A stretch of DNA of 64,000 nucleotides from Zygaena filipendulae (Eukaryota; Arthropoda; Insecta; Lepidoptera; Zygaenidae): the NCBI GenBank assembly GCA_907165275.2, contig OU015652.1:8695001-8759000 (forward strand), given 5' to 3'. The notes under the pieces were generated by a model. It did not search any database. It was given only the letters and a program-made list of their open reading frames with translations, and was not told where the DNA came from. The position numbers and the translations under genes were made by a program. This document shows, piece after piece, positions 1 through 11,629 of this stretch. Positions within the stretch are counted from its first letter, which is position 1, and the number at the start of each line of letters is the position of its first letter.

Positions 1-519
1 TTTTTCCTCTGCGGCCTCGACGGGGCCGCCCCGGTGATTGGCGGCGTGGAGGGGCTGCGGGGGGAGGGGAGTGCTGGCGCGGAGCTAGTCGGCCCTCCTC
101 ACCCTCTGCGGCCGTCGTGGTGGGCGGCGGGGCCACTGACCTGACCCGTCGCAGGGGGCCTTGGGCGCCGGTCATGGGCCCGACCGGCATCCTTTGCACA
201 AGGTCCCCGAGAAGGGAGGAGGACGGCGGTGCGTCGCGTGTTCCGGCGCATCGTCGTCATTCTGAGGGGCACTCGTGCCCCTCGAGGAGGAGCCCGGCGA
301 CGGGCTGGCGCTGTCGGGGCTGCGGAGCATGCGAGAGCGATTCCCGTGGCCCCGGCGCTAGGCGCGGAGGAGGAACACCCCAGGGTTTTTAGTGGGTAGT
401 ATTCCCGCCCTTCTCAGGGCGGGTTGCCCTTATCAGGGCAGAGTCCCGCATAACCATCGCCCCGGCTCGGGGCGGTGGTATGCATAAAGCATTTTCCCTG
501 GGTCAAAAAAAAAAAAAAA
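1..519 (+). mobile_element. 3' end of a 5'-truncated LINE with poly(A) tail
   Basis: GC-rich block ending in a run of about 15 A at 505-519, as in the 3' end of a non-LTR retrotransposon. The frame through about 228-405 reads a basic, alanine- and arginine-rich tail (around ILRGTRAPRGGARRRAGAVG), and it recurs with similar sequence on the minus strand near 51880-52030. Agreement in the same frame suggests the C-terminal end of a LINE ORF2, perhaps R1-clade; the clade is a guess. The copy runs off the left edge of the window. Confidence 0.6.
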
Positions 520-613
520 GGTATACAATGGCTAGGGTTACAATGTACCGACAGCTGATCGAGGTCGTTCACCCCCGCTGCAACACCCCGGCTTACGCCG
601 CGCGCGCCAAATA

Positions 614-935
614 GGGATGTTGACTACTATTGAAAATCAAAATTCTAATTAGTCCGTCAGTTAGAAAATAAAAAAACAATAGACACGTATTATTTGCTTT
701 TTTAAATAAATTTAAATATACAGAGATAAAGCGCATTAAAGCTTAGGATGAGGAGGTCGTGACGTCACTAACCGCAAAACCGCCATACAAACTGTCAGAA
801 TAGTGACGTCACGCGAAATTTCAACTCAATATATCGCTGTTATTTTTTGATTACGTAAAAAAGAAAAAATACGTGTCCAATATTTTTTAATAATCTACAA
901 GACGGACTAAAAAATTAAAATTAGTCAACATGCCC
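614..935. mobile_element. Short inverted-repeat element, copy 1
   Basis: Begins GGGATGTTGACTA and ends TAGTCAACATGCCC, so the ends are inverted. A second copy of nearly the same length and sequence lies at 26991-27300. Both contain two TGACGTCAC motifs and no coding sequence, so this is a MITE-like non-autonomous DNA element. Confidence 0.7.
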
Positions 936-1277
936 ATTATATTATTACGAATAGATAGTGTCCATATTTTGCTAATTTAAAGCCGGATAAAAAAATATAA
1001 AAAAGTTTTTAACAAATAATGGAAATGTGTTCTATTACTGATACTGAACCACCAAAATTTTTCTGCGCAATACTTAAAAAATATTCCTGTATATATTATG
1101 TAATAATATGTGTGGTTTATACCACGTTTGCTTGGTTTCCGCGACACATAGTGTGTGGTCAAGTAGATCTGTGTGTTGTGAAGTTGATTATTATTATTAT
1201 TATTAACTATACTGACTTAATAATTATGTAGTTGAGTACACTACACCTAACCACCTAGTTTGCATCTTATTTATTTA

Positions 1278-1445
1278 CTAGCTGTGCCCCGAGATTTCAC
1301 CCACGGTAATTTCGGAGTTCCCGCGGGAATTCCGGGATAAAAAGTACCCTATGTTCTTCTCTGTAACCCTGACAACGTGCATGCCAAATTTCATCCAAAT
1401 CCATTCCGCCGTTTTTGCGTGATTGAGTAACAAACATCCAAACAT
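1278..1445. repeat. Retroposon tail repeat
   Basis: Matches the common window repeat that reads from 'ctgtgccccg...tttcaccc' through 'cccgcgggaattccgggat' to 'gacaacgtgcatgc'. Other copies, in both orientations, are at 1984-2402, 46510-46760, 50328-50745, 52590-53010, 60200-60450, 61960-62400 and 62630-62790. Probably 3' tails of RTE-like LINEs or derived SINEs. Confidence 0.55.
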
Positions 1446-1461
1446 CTACACTTTCACATTT

Positions 1462-1760
1462 ATCTGGGGGCACGGCAGTGCCCCCGCCAAGTCGAGCAAC
1501 AAAAGCGGCACGGCCGTACTATCCTTTTCTCGAAGCAATTCAGGCCATTTTCGACCCCCTATAACTTCGTTGTGGATAAAACTAGAAGCCTGAATTTTTA
1601 GTAAACAAGCAGGTATTGTATAAAGACGGTATAATTTAAATTTCATTCGATTTGAACCAGTAGTTTAAGAATTATAACTAGTCAAAGTTTCTTAATTTTG
1701 TAGGTCACTCACTCACTCACTCACTCACTCACTCACTGACCGATCATCATAATTCTAAGG
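1462..1760. repeat. GGGGGCACGG repeat with (CACT)n
   Basis: Starts with a hairpin of the form ggggcacggcagtgcccc and contains a (CACT)n microsatellite at 1704-1737. Related sequence is at 41968-42361, where it forms both arms of an inverted repeat, and at 55509-55775. Confidence 0.6.
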
Positions 1761-1867
1761 CACTTCTAGCAGACATAGAAGTTTGAAATTTAGAATACAA
1801 TTGTTTATTGTATAAATCAAAGAAAAATTAAAACATTTTGCAATTTCGGTCCAGTTTTCTAGATACA

Positions 1868-2402
1868 CCAACTGCATAAATAACTTTGTAATCCCATATA
1901 AATGTATGGAATTACAAAGTTATATATGCAGTTATATGTACCAACTGCACAAATAACTTTGTAATCCCATATAAATATATGAGACTAGCTGTGCCCCGCG
2001 GTTTCACCCGCGTTAATTTCGGAGATCCCCCGGGAATTCAGAGATGCAAAGTAGTTTTAGGTTTTCTTTACCCCTGACAACGTGCATGCAAAATTTCATG
2101 AGATTTCACCAGCGTTAATTTCGGAGATCCTTCGGGAATTCCGAGATAAAATTACCCTAATCTGAATGCTCCAACGATTTTCATGAAATTTTGTATACAG
2201 GGGATTTCGGGGGCCATAAATCGATCTAGCTAGGATTCATTTCTGGAATTCCTGCGCGAACTCTGATATCAACGCGGGTGAATTAATTATTGCATACTAC
2301 ACGTTGTCAAGGGTACAGGAAAGGTCATAGGGTAGTACTTTTATCTCAGAATACCCGCGGGATCTCCGAAATTAACGTGGGTTAAACCGCGGGGAACAGC
2401 TA
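1868..2402. repeat. Palindromic segment and two opposed retroposon tails
   Basis: 1868-1935 is an imperfect palindrome around 'aactttgtaatccc', and part of it repeats at 1940-1980. From 1984 a tail repeat runs forward; from about 2270 to 2402 the same family runs in reverse, ending 'aaccgcggggaacagc'. This makes a tail-to-tail arrangement. Confidence 0.5.
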
Positions 2403-2645
2403 TTTAAGCCGTTGCCCAGATATTAATAAATAATAATAATAAGTGTAGCTAGTTACCTACCTAGATATAAAGTGTAGATATATAGTTACCTAGACATAAT
2501 TATGTTCAAAGGTACAATGGTCAACGGAATGAAAAAGCAAGAATGGGGCATGTGTTTATATTATAAAGTTGTACCAAAATCTTTCAAGTTATTAAAGTAG
2601 ACTAAATTGCTCAAAGGAGGAAGACCATTTACAAAAAGAAATGAG

Positions 2646-3216
2646 ATCCCATCAAAAACAAACTTGTAAAAAAGTCCCAAGTCTCGCAACTCAGTTCTTC
2701 TACAGTAAAAAGTTGTGAGATCAATGTAATACCAAGTCGGTCAATTTATTCAGTGCCTACTTAAGGGTCCTTCTGTCTAAAGTTATCATGTTATAATCTA
2801 ATCTAATAACATTTTATAGTGACCATATCAAATTTAAAAATCTTTTATGTTTTAAATAGATTGATTGGCTTGGCGATCACGTGAAAACACAATGTATCTC
2901 ACATGTAATACATATTATAATTAAATTAGATTGTTTAGAACCATAATTATGTATTACATGTGAGATACATTGTGTTTTCACGTGATCGCCAAGCCAATCA
3001 ATCTATTTAAAACATAAAAGATTTTTAAATTTGATATGGTCACTATAAAATGTTATTAGATTAGCTTATAACATGATAACTTTAGACAGAAGGACCCTTA
3101 AGTAAGCACTGAATAAATTAACCGACTTGGTATTACATTGATCTCACAACTTTTTACTGTAGAAGAACTGAGTTGCGAGACTTGGGACTTTTTTACAAGT
3201 TTGTTTTTGATGGGAT
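2646..3216. repeat. Foldback element, 268-bp arms
   Basis: Arms 2646-2913 and 2949-3216 are nearly perfect reverse complements around a 35-bp loop. The ends read ATCCCATCAAAAAC and GTTTTTGATGGGAT. The same type of end occurs at 41053-41388, and single-ended relatives are at 55944, 60873 and 62449, so this is one dispersed family. No coding sequence. Confidence 0.85.
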
Positions 3217-3887
3217 AATATTAGTAGGATTAATAGGATTAGGTACAAGTAACTGAACTGACGAGCTAACTTAATGCCCTATTCAGATCGTAAACCTTCA
3301 ATGTTTTTTTGTTTACTGACGAAGACACACTAGACACACTTAACGTTCCCATCCTGTAGATAGATATAGCTTCTTTAGCTTGTAGACGTACAGATAATAT
3401 TGATAACACAGATACCACCTCGTTAAGTTTTAGAAGAATGTTGAACAAAATAAACTACACGCGAAATATAGGTGTAGCATGTAGGTAGCTATACGTAATT
3501 GTTAAATCAAAGATTAAGTTCTTAACTATGCAGTGCTTTTAAATGCTACAGTATCTATTGACTTTCTCTTCTTTTATTTCAGGCAAGAGATTCTATATTT
3601 ACTTGTCCATTTTTCTACCAAATTGTGTAACTGCCTGTGTATATAGGTACCTACCAAAGTAGGTATACGATGTCTTTTGGTTCTATCTAGATATAGAGGA
3701 GCTCATTGTGTTTGTGTTCAGTAACTACGAGCACTTTATTGATTCGACGAATAAAGTGTTTGCGTGAGGTCAAGTGACGACTCAGTTTCGGTACCTAGCG
3801 CAGTGTAGTCTTGACAATCAACTGGTTTAGATCTGTTTTGGAAACTAAGCTTTGCTCATACCTAAAAGATTGGCGACACGCTTAAAA
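3217..3887. other. 5' flank of the secreted-protein gene
   Basis: No gene seen. A TCAGT at 3718-3722 matches the arthropod initiator consensus and could be the transcription start, about 170 bp before the ATG at 3888. No clear TATA box precedes it. Confidence 0.3.
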
Positions 3888-5321
3888 ATGAATAAAAAGT
3901 TAAGTGTGATTTTCTTAATTCTAGTGACTATACTGGTTTATATCGACGGACGAAAAACAACATCTAGAAGCCGAGGTAGCGGTCGTGGTGTAGGCAGAAA
4001 AACATATCAAAGTCTTCAACCAGTCCCACCAACATCGTTTAGTCAACCGCAACCTTCAGCTCCAAAACCTTCACTGTTCGGATGGCAAGAGAAACCAGTC
4101 CAACGCACGCAAACATCATCAAGACAATCAAAACCAAGTAACAGTCAAGGTCATTCGTATCCTTCAAGTAATACTGGCCTATCTGGTAATGCCAATCAAC
4201 CAAAGCAACCTCCTACCCATCAAGAAAGTATTCAAAGAAGCAATACGGCTCAACATTCTCCTAGTCAAGCGTCAGGCCATAGTTATCCACCATCCAACGG
4301 ATTATCTGGAAATACCGGTGCTGGTGGGTCACACATGTCACAGCATGGAGCAAATTATCCTTCACAGCAAGGTGCGGGATATCCTCAGCAGCAAGGCGTG
4401 GGCTATCCCTCGCAGCATGGAGCAGCACCGCCACCTTACTCAGGAATGAAATCAGGAGACGTTAATAGACCGCATAGTGGGAGTTATCCAAATCAACACT
4501 CTCAAGGACCTCCACCACCTTATACAAACGTTGGTCCAAGTGGCTACGGAAACTATGGATATGGCGGTGCCAGTCCACAAATGCCTGGTTATTTCGGAAA
4601 TTATGCCAATAACGGCAATTTTGGTGGCGTTAGTCGATCAAGTGGTATTCTACGAGGGGTCGGCATGGCAGGTGCTGGTGCTGCAACGGTTTTGACAGGC
4701 TTAGCCCTGTGGAATTTAGCGCGATCTACTGGTCATCATCACCATACGGTGATATACGATAATAGGGGCCAACCTGTCGCAGTAGCTCCTAGTAGTAATG
4801 TAGAATCTTCTGCGGATTCAATTTTGGGAGACTTAGAAAATTGTTCACTTACTATTAGTAGTGATAATGCAACAGAAGTCCTCGCTATACCTTGTGCTAT
4901 TGCGACGTCCTTTTCTCCTAATGCCGATATTAAAGAAACAAGTGTCAGTAATTCAAATGATACCACTAAATGTACAATCACTGTCGTAACAAAAGCGGGC
5001 AAAGAATTTTTAACTACAATTCCCTGTTCTATCCTGCTAAAAACGGCAGCTGAAAACAACGTAACAGAAGCAACTCTACTGAATGAGGGCACCGTAGCTC
5101 CTAAAAATGTAGAAATATCTGGTGTTCCGAGCGAGCCAGCAGTACCCTTGCTAACCAGTGAACCAAGTGTTGCAATAAATAGTACCTTAAACTGTACAAA
5201 TGAATCGGGAGATATCAGAGATCCGATAAATCCCTGTTTTGCATTAACTCATAATGTAACTGTACTGCCATTGCTTTACTCTAACATAACTGACAATGCA
5301 TCAACTCCTGGCTCAGCATAA
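3888..5321 (+). CDS. Secreted glycoprotein with prion-protein-like layout
   Basis: Single-exon gene, 477 aa. I chose the ATG at 3888 because it directly opens a signal peptide (MNKKLSVIFLILVTILVYIDG); the longer open frame upstream has no ATG. In order: a short basic Arg/Gly stretch (around SRSRGSGRGVGRK); about 200 residues rich in Pro, Ser, Gln, Tyr and Gly with irregular repeats such as GYPSQ, GYPQQ and PPPPYTN; a Gly/Ala-rich hydrophobic segment near residues 255-275 (GVGMAGAGAATVLTGLALWN); a HHHH cluster; then an acidic Ser/Thr-rich C-terminal half with paired cysteines and about ten N-glycosylation sequons. There is no hydrophobic C-terminus, so a GPI anchor or membrane tail is unlikely. 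An AATAAA lies at 5399-5404. I do not recognise an orthologue of known function. The layout recalls vertebrate PrP/Shadoo proteins, but convergence is more likely than homology. Confidence 0.8.
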   Translation: MNKKLSVIFLILVTILVYIDGRKTTSRSRGSGRGVGRKTYQSLQPVPPTSFSQPQPSAPKPSLFGWQEKPVQRTQTSSRQSKPSNSQGHSYPSSNTGLSGNANQPKQPPTHQESIQRSNTAQHSPSQASGHSYPPSNGLSGNTGAGGSHMSQHGANYPSQQGAGYPQQQGVGYPSQHGAAPPPYSGMKSGDVNRPHSGSYPNQHSQGPPPPYTNVGPSGYGNYGYGGASPQMPGYFGNYANNGNFGGVSRSSGILRGVGMAGAGAATVLTGLALWNLARSTGHHHHTVIYDNRGQPVAVAPSSNVESSADSILGDLENCSLTISSDNATEVLAIPCAIATSFSPNADIKETSVSNSNDTTKCTITVVTKAGKEFLTTIPCSILLKTAAENNVTEATLLNEGTVAPKNVEISGVPSEPAVPLLTSEPSVAINSTLNCTNESGDIRDPINPCFALTHNVTVLPLLYSNITDNASTPGSA

Positions 5322-5398
5322 GTAATTTCTTATAAAGTACCTATTTAAAAAATGTTTTTCTTAATTATCATGTATCTAGTATCTACCAACTTACCTAC

Positions 5399-5404
5399 AA
5401 TAAA
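5399..5404 (+). terminator. Polyadenylation signal of the secreted-protein gene
   Basis: AATAAA 78 bp after the stop codon, in otherwise AT-rich sequence. Confidence 0.45.
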
Positions 5405-6493
5405 CGTAAGTAATTAAATGGCAAAGTATACATTTTAATGAAATACGGCACCACGGCACCCAATAAATATGAAAAACAGCAAAATCAGCGTATCTGTAGT
5501 TCTGTTCTGTATACCTACACCAGAAATTTAGAGTAAAACTGTAAACTTTAAGCTTGTCTCCACATTGGAAATATTTAAAAAACATAGACACCTAACCATA
5601 GTATTATATATTATCTGTGCCACTGCTAACCACTTAAATATTTTTAGGAAAATTTGTCTCTTCGTTATATTTTGTCTGTCGGTCGTTTTCTAATGCACGT
5701 CAAGTAGAAACTAGAATGGTTTTGAATGAAACTTAATATTGTTACACAGGTAACAAATATGTCTTTATTTAGCCGCGGATCTACGGGGGGCAGTGGGTGC
5801 ACTTGTCCCTCCCTGAAGGACCTCGGACCCTTAAAAAAACTAAACTAAATTAATAAATCTTATAAAATTTTGTGGTGCAAAATTGCCCCCCAACTAAATT
5901 CTAAATCCGCGTCTGGGGAAGTACCTATATTAAAATTATCAGGTTAGGGAATTCAGGGATGGGTCATGTATACTAAACATTTATATGTATAATAAGTACT
6001 ATTTTGACCGCGACTTCTTCCGCGTAGAAGTCGAAAATGGTTTTAATCTTTTAATAGGATTTTTAATTGATTTTTTTACGTTAGATTGCACCAAGGAATC
6101 ACACGTTGTACCATACAAACTCTGTCCCCCTTTGTCACCCCCTTGCATTGCATTTCCATGTAAATAACTGCATTTTAACTTCATTCCCGCCAATGCATTT
6201 TCATGTAAATAACTTCAGAAGAAGAAAACGGTCTCTATATCCACTACACCGTATCATACCATGACCGTGCTAGGAATGTATCAGATATAAAAATATTCTT
6301 TGAATTAAAAAGTATGTATCGGATTAAGCCCAATAAAAAGTTCAAAATAACCTACGTACCTATGTGCTACCTACTGATCGTTTTGAAGTCGGTGCCAAGC
6401 CCACTGATGCCTCCAATGTGGTGGGAGCGGACTGGAACGGACAGTCTATCTACCTATAAATTATTATCTACCTATTTTCGCTTTTCGCTTTTT
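5405..6493. other. Intergenic, no gene seen
   Basis: AT-rich sequence. A small G/C-rich patch at about 5772-5920 ('gggggg' near 5787, 'gccccccaac' near 5885) may be a decayed element. Open frames here are short and without recognisable content. Confidence 0.4.
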
Positions 6494-7713
6494 AACCGAC
6501 TTCCAAAAAGGAGGAGGTTCTATGTTCGATTGTATGTATGTTTTTTTTTTTATGTATGTTCACCGATTACTCGAAGACGGTTGGACCAATCTGGAAAATT
6601 CTTTTTTTGTTTGAAAGGGTATACTCCCAATTAAGTCCCATTGCTACCAAGTCGAGATCTGATGATGGGATCTTGGAGAAATCGAGGGAACTCTTCAAAA
6701 ATTATAGGCACACCTATAGCAATTTCGGTATTTTTTATAGTAAATCGTTTATTTGCTACCGGAAAGCCAAATTTGAAGAAATGGAACTGATGATGAAGAC
6801 CACAGATGGTCAACGGAACTACTCAACAATAATACGCATTTCACGGGTTCCGATTGGAGCAATTTCGAAAATTGTTTTTTTCTTTGAAAGGGGATACTCC
6901 CAAATTGATTCCATAGTCACCAAGTCGAGATCTGATGATGGGATCTTGGAGTAATCGAGGGAACTCTTCAAAAATTATAGATACACCTATAGCGATTTTT
7001 GTATTTTTTATAGTAAATCGTTTATTTGCTTTCGGAAAGAAAAATTTGAAGAAGTGAAACTGATGATGAAGACCACAGATGGTCATCAGAACTACTCAAT
7101 AATAGGTATTTCACGGGTTCCGATTCGTTAACTTTAATATGGTTTCTAAACAATTTATGCTCGTCACAATGTGTATGGTGAAGTGGAATTGATGGTGATG
7201 TACTAGCAGAACTCCTAAACAATTAACGTCCCTGCATCGGGAAAAGCAATATTTTGTAAAAGATGATGAGCAGTTGACATTAGGCTATTGTAATTTAGAG
7301 AAATTACAAACCGACTCACTAAAAAGCAAGAAATAAACAAATTTTTAACAAAAAATTAAAACCGACTTCCAAAAACACAAAACTAAAAAGCCAAAAATAA
7401 AAAGCTAAAAATAACAAAATACCGATTTAATCTAAAAGAAAAAAACACGTAATATTATTGGTTTGTGCTACCACTGATCGGTATGAAGTCGGTGACAAGC
7501 CAAATATGGAGGGTATAGATGGGCTAAGTCGACTCCCGCCACCAGCTCTTCGTGAGCAGAACAACCCAAGTGGGCAGACACCAGCAGGCTTGTCACCGAA
7601 TTCCAACCGATCAGTGGTAGCACAAACCAATAATAATATTAAGGGTTTTTTTTCTTTTAGATTAAATCGGTATTTTGTTATTTTTAGCTTTTTAGTTTTG
7701 TGTTTTTGGAAAA
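6494..7713. mobile_element. AACCGACTTCC element, copy A
   Basis: Starts AACCGACTTCCAAAAAGGAG; the far end has decayed. Internal blocks such as 'gatgaagaccacagatgg' occur twice, at about 6791 and 7064. From 7454 to 7640 lies an inner inverted repeat whose arms read TTGGTTTGTGCTACCACTGA and its reverse complement. Open frames over it are broken and repeat-derived. Better preserved copies are at 30194-31348, 34114-35257 and 57082-57932. Confidence 0.75.
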
Positions 7714-9947
7714 TTTGTTTATAAGTGGGTTGGTTTATGAAGTGACAATTTATCTACCCAAATCGCTATGCTGTAGGTAATATTTGAAGAGTTCCCTCGA
7801 AGAATTGAATGAAAGAAATGAATAAATATCAAAAAGTCGACAAAAACCCTGACCCTATTGATAAGGCCGACAGTGTTCCCAACTTAGGGGTTCAACAACA
7901 AATTTAAGCGGTAAATGAATGCGAATTGCGATGGGTTTTTTTTTGGGGATATTTCTTATGTTTTAGTTACTATTTATTATTAATTTATTAATAACTAGGG
8001 CCAAGATTTTTGCCGCAATTTCAAAATAACAATTATGAATGCTGTCGACTTTTGGAACATAGTTCCTTTTGGGACGATGCGGAGGGGTACCCTAACAGGG
8101 AAAAAACATCCGTAACGTAAGATTTTTTATTTTTATCAATAAAAAAATCATAATAAAAAATGTATACCCCAATAATTATTTTATTTATACGTCAAATATA
8201 ACTTAAGACTAATATTTTTTTAATAAGGAACTTCGTTCCTATCTGAGGTCCCACGAAACCACACTTTTTTTTATATTACGGCGAAGACATTGAACCCAAA
8301 CTTCATGTTTTCATCGTATCTATGTGATCACGTAGCTTAGTAAAATTTTCGATAGCTTATATCAATAAAAAAAAAATTATAAGAGGAATATTTTTGCCCT
8401 AATAATTTCGAAACTAAGACCAAAATCTTGACACGATTTGATATTTATAAACTTTTTAATGTTTTATATTATGCCATAACCTTTAGGGGTAAATATTTTC
8501 GAGAGTTGGTAACATTGTCGGCCGGGACTCGAGAAAATGTGTGCGTTCCGTGGGTTTGGGTGCAGTTGTTCGGTTAAAATTTTACTCGTTTGAGTTGCAA
8601 CTAAGCCACAGAACGATCGAGTTGTTTTTATAACCTTAAAATCATTGATATATATATTAAAAAAACCCAAGATACACACAATTTAAAATTGTGCACTCAT
8701 TTGAAATAGTCTTTCATTGCCCGTGTCACTAGACGCTTGTCAAAATGTTTTTCTTCTTCTTCTTTAATAATGGCGTCTACAATTATAAGTTTCATTTTTT
8801 TTAATAAATTTAAACTGTTTTGTTTTAAAGTTTTTAACTATTATTTATACGTTGTATATTATAAGTATAGTAGTATACTATATATAATTAACTTATCTCG
8901 TATAAATTACAAGTGACTACTGTACAAGTTGTTTTATTAAGGTAATAATATTTCATTTTAAATTTTTATATTTTAATTAGTATATTTGCTGTTGACCATG
9001 GCAGTTAAAGAAATAATCATATTTTTTTAAGATTTAATAGTGATCCATAGTAAATACGTCCTGAAATTTGAAAAAAATAATTACGTTTTGCAAACTGGTA
9101 GTTCGCAACGGTACCTACTTCGTTTCGATAAAATGTTCTACTAATACGTTTTGAACCAAAAAGTAAATAAATAATTTTACCCGTAAATATTTGTTTCGTT
9201 GATTTATGCACATGTCCTACCCAAAACGCTCAGATAAAAGTTTAAATATGTGTTTAGAACAGAATTTAACAAACTATTAAAAAATTATTCAATATCGTAT
9301 AATAAAAGTAAAAAAAAAAAAAAAAAATCGTCTTCACTCCATGCCTTGTCGTATCGGTTAACTTAGGTCGTAAAATTTTATTGCTTTATGTACACTGCTT
9401 TTTCAAAACAACTTTAATCCAATGCGTAAGGTTGATTTTGCAAAAATGTTGTTTATAGTATAACTATAACTACTTATGTAGTGTTTGGGGACGGTTTCGA
9501 GTGTTACTTTTGTTCGAGACTGTGCATCTAGGGTTTTTAATATATCAATCAATCAAATCAATTTCAAAATATTTGAAATTTCAGGCGCCATTTGTTTTTT
9601 CTCAACTCGCATTGCGAATAAGACTGTTTTACATCCAATTATAAACTTTTTGTGACTACGGCACCTCCCCTTTGTTCGTAAGAACTCCGATTGATTTCCA
9701 CAAACTACTTAGAGATATTGATTTCTTTTTCGACGAATCCGGTTTTTGGCGCAAACTTTGACACAATACATAGCTATCAGAGTGAAAATTAACCTGCTTC
9801 GGAGATGGTTGTTTGGTTGCTGCTCAGAAGAATATGCTTTAGTTATTCTTCTGAGGGTTGCTGCACTCTTAGCCACGGAACGGGTGAAACTACGCTCTGA
9901 CAGTTGTCAAAGTCAAATTTCACCATGCCACAGAACAGCGAGTGGGT
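7714..9947. other. Intergenic, no gene seen
   Basis: AT-rich. Around 8040-8300 there is a patch with 'gttccttttgggac' and 'ggaacttcgttcc' that looks like an old retroposon. A run of A (about 9310-9327) may mark another retroposon tail. No supported coding sequence. Confidence 0.4.
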
Positions 9948-9984
9948 GGATGACATCCCACGGATGACATCCCACGGATGACAA
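9948..9984. repeat. 14-bp tandem repeat
   Basis: Unit GGATGACATCCCAC repeated about 2.6 times, ending 'ggatgaca'. Confidence 0.8.
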
Positions 9985-10213
9985 TTGAAACCGACATAAG
10001 TCTAGTTAATTTGTGATTGAAACCTAACTTTGTTGACGAGAATTGGTCGAAACTCTTAACCACAAATTAATTAAATTTAATTATTAGTGGAAGACGGGAA
10101 AACCTGTTACTCACTACTTAGTACTTATTTGCATTTTATTTGTTGTTAAGTTGTAACAAGTAAGAATAGTTATGTCAATAGTTTAACTAAGATTTAAACC
10201 GTGAAGCTTCACG

Positions 10214-10366
10214 ATGTCTGATCCAACGATACAAACATTTTGCTGCCATCACACAGGCAATAAAACTGATACAGCAGTTAGAATTATGAATGAATTCAAC
10301 ACAGACTCATACAACATAGTGTGTTTGATATCATCTACTATTGGTATTCTGGGAGCAATGTACCAG
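10214..10366 (+). CDS. GPR143: GPR143 homologue exon 1
   Basis: 51 codons from ATG to CAG followed by gtttgt. Codes the N-terminus with the TFCC cysteine pair and TM1. Phase 0 at its end. Intron 1 (10367-16362) holds the Harbinger-like element and the LINE. Confidence 0.88.
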
Positions 10367-11587
10367 GTTTGTACCTAATGCTACGGTCACACGCGCGCCG
10401 TGCAGCCCGGCGGGCTGCCTGGCGGGCTGCGCGGCATGCAGCCCGTCCCGGGCCGGCGGACATTCAAGCTGTTTACACGCACGCCGTCGTGTCAGTCAGT
10501 GCCAGAATGGCGAGCAGCGAGGATCTCGGTGTTGTTGCTGCCATATCCTTTGGCTTAACTTATTTTTATTGGAAAAAGAAACAAAATTAACGTTTGACCA
10601 TTCCGCCATGTTGTAATATCCGATCGTAGCGACTTTCTTAGCAACGTTGAATGAAGATCCACTCGTCGCGAAAGCGCGGGACAGACTGACTGCCCGCGCG
10701 CGTGTAAACAGTCACCGGGCGCCCGCACATTCATCCTTTGAACTTTGCCAAAAAACCGACACTTGCCCGATTCGCGGCATTCACGTTCACAGGCGCGTTC
10801 ACGGGCTCGGGCGTACCGTTTACACGCTCGTGAATGTGAATGTGCACGTTGAATGTAGAGTTGAACGCACGCGTGTGAACCTACCATAATACATTTCTTG
10901 GATAGGTATGTGGTTAAATGTGTTAGTTTTCCTAATCTAATAAAATACATAACTGTTTTATGATACATCAAACCTTCAGAGTATTTTGTGAGATGATAGA
11001 CTCATGAATAAATGTAGACTTTTTACTAGATGTTAATGTTATAGCCTTTGTACCAAACCAAGTCACAACAGTTTTGACAGTCACATTCTTACTTTATTTG
11101 CTGTATGATCAGTGGTGACTAGTGGTTCTTCCATAGGTATAAGGCCAAAAGCTAGGACTGCCTAGCTGATGCGCTTGCTGTGGAGTATCAAATATTTTAA
11201 TAAGTGTATATATGAAGTGCATAATTTTTATTACTCTTTATAATATTTGATACTCCACAGCAAGCACTTCAGCTAGGTAGTCCAAGCTTTTGGGTTTGTA
11301 TGGATGTATGATTCAACAACTGTCAGAAGTTTTCACTACTTTTGATGCTTACTATGGTGAGTGATGTTATGACAACCACTGGCAGTGTAGCTGCAGCTAC
11401 TGGCAAGCCACTGTTGTGTACCCTGAGCCTGAGCAAGCAACTGGTTCTCAAAAGAAAACAAAAATGTGTTAAATTCAGGAGTCAAATCACATATAAAGTT
11501 GCTTTGGTTATAATATTACTAACTGTGCCCTGCAGTTTCACCTGTGTGAGTTTCGGAATTTCTCAGGAACCCCAAAATAGCCTAATT

Positions 11588-11629
<42 letters not shown>

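Noticed and set aside
1704..1737. (CACT)n as a telomeric or CRISPR-like array
   Set aside because: A plain 4-bp microsatellite; insect telomere repeat is TTAGG and there are no spacers.
3888..5321. True prion-protein homologue
   Set aside because: Only the order of low-complexity parts agrees; no alignable core, no GPI signal.
6538..7222. Open frames over the AACCGACTTCC elements on both strands
   Set aside because: They repeat at each element copy, are broken at different places and mirror repeat structure rather than a protein.
7427..7724. Two opposed frames both starting MVCATTDR
   Set aside because: An artefact of the inner inverted repeat, which reads the same from both sides.
10341..10971. 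Long frames on both strands over the Harbinger-like element
   Set aside because: Stop-poor because the element is GC-rich; only the 27-codon start at 10507 resembles a known protein.
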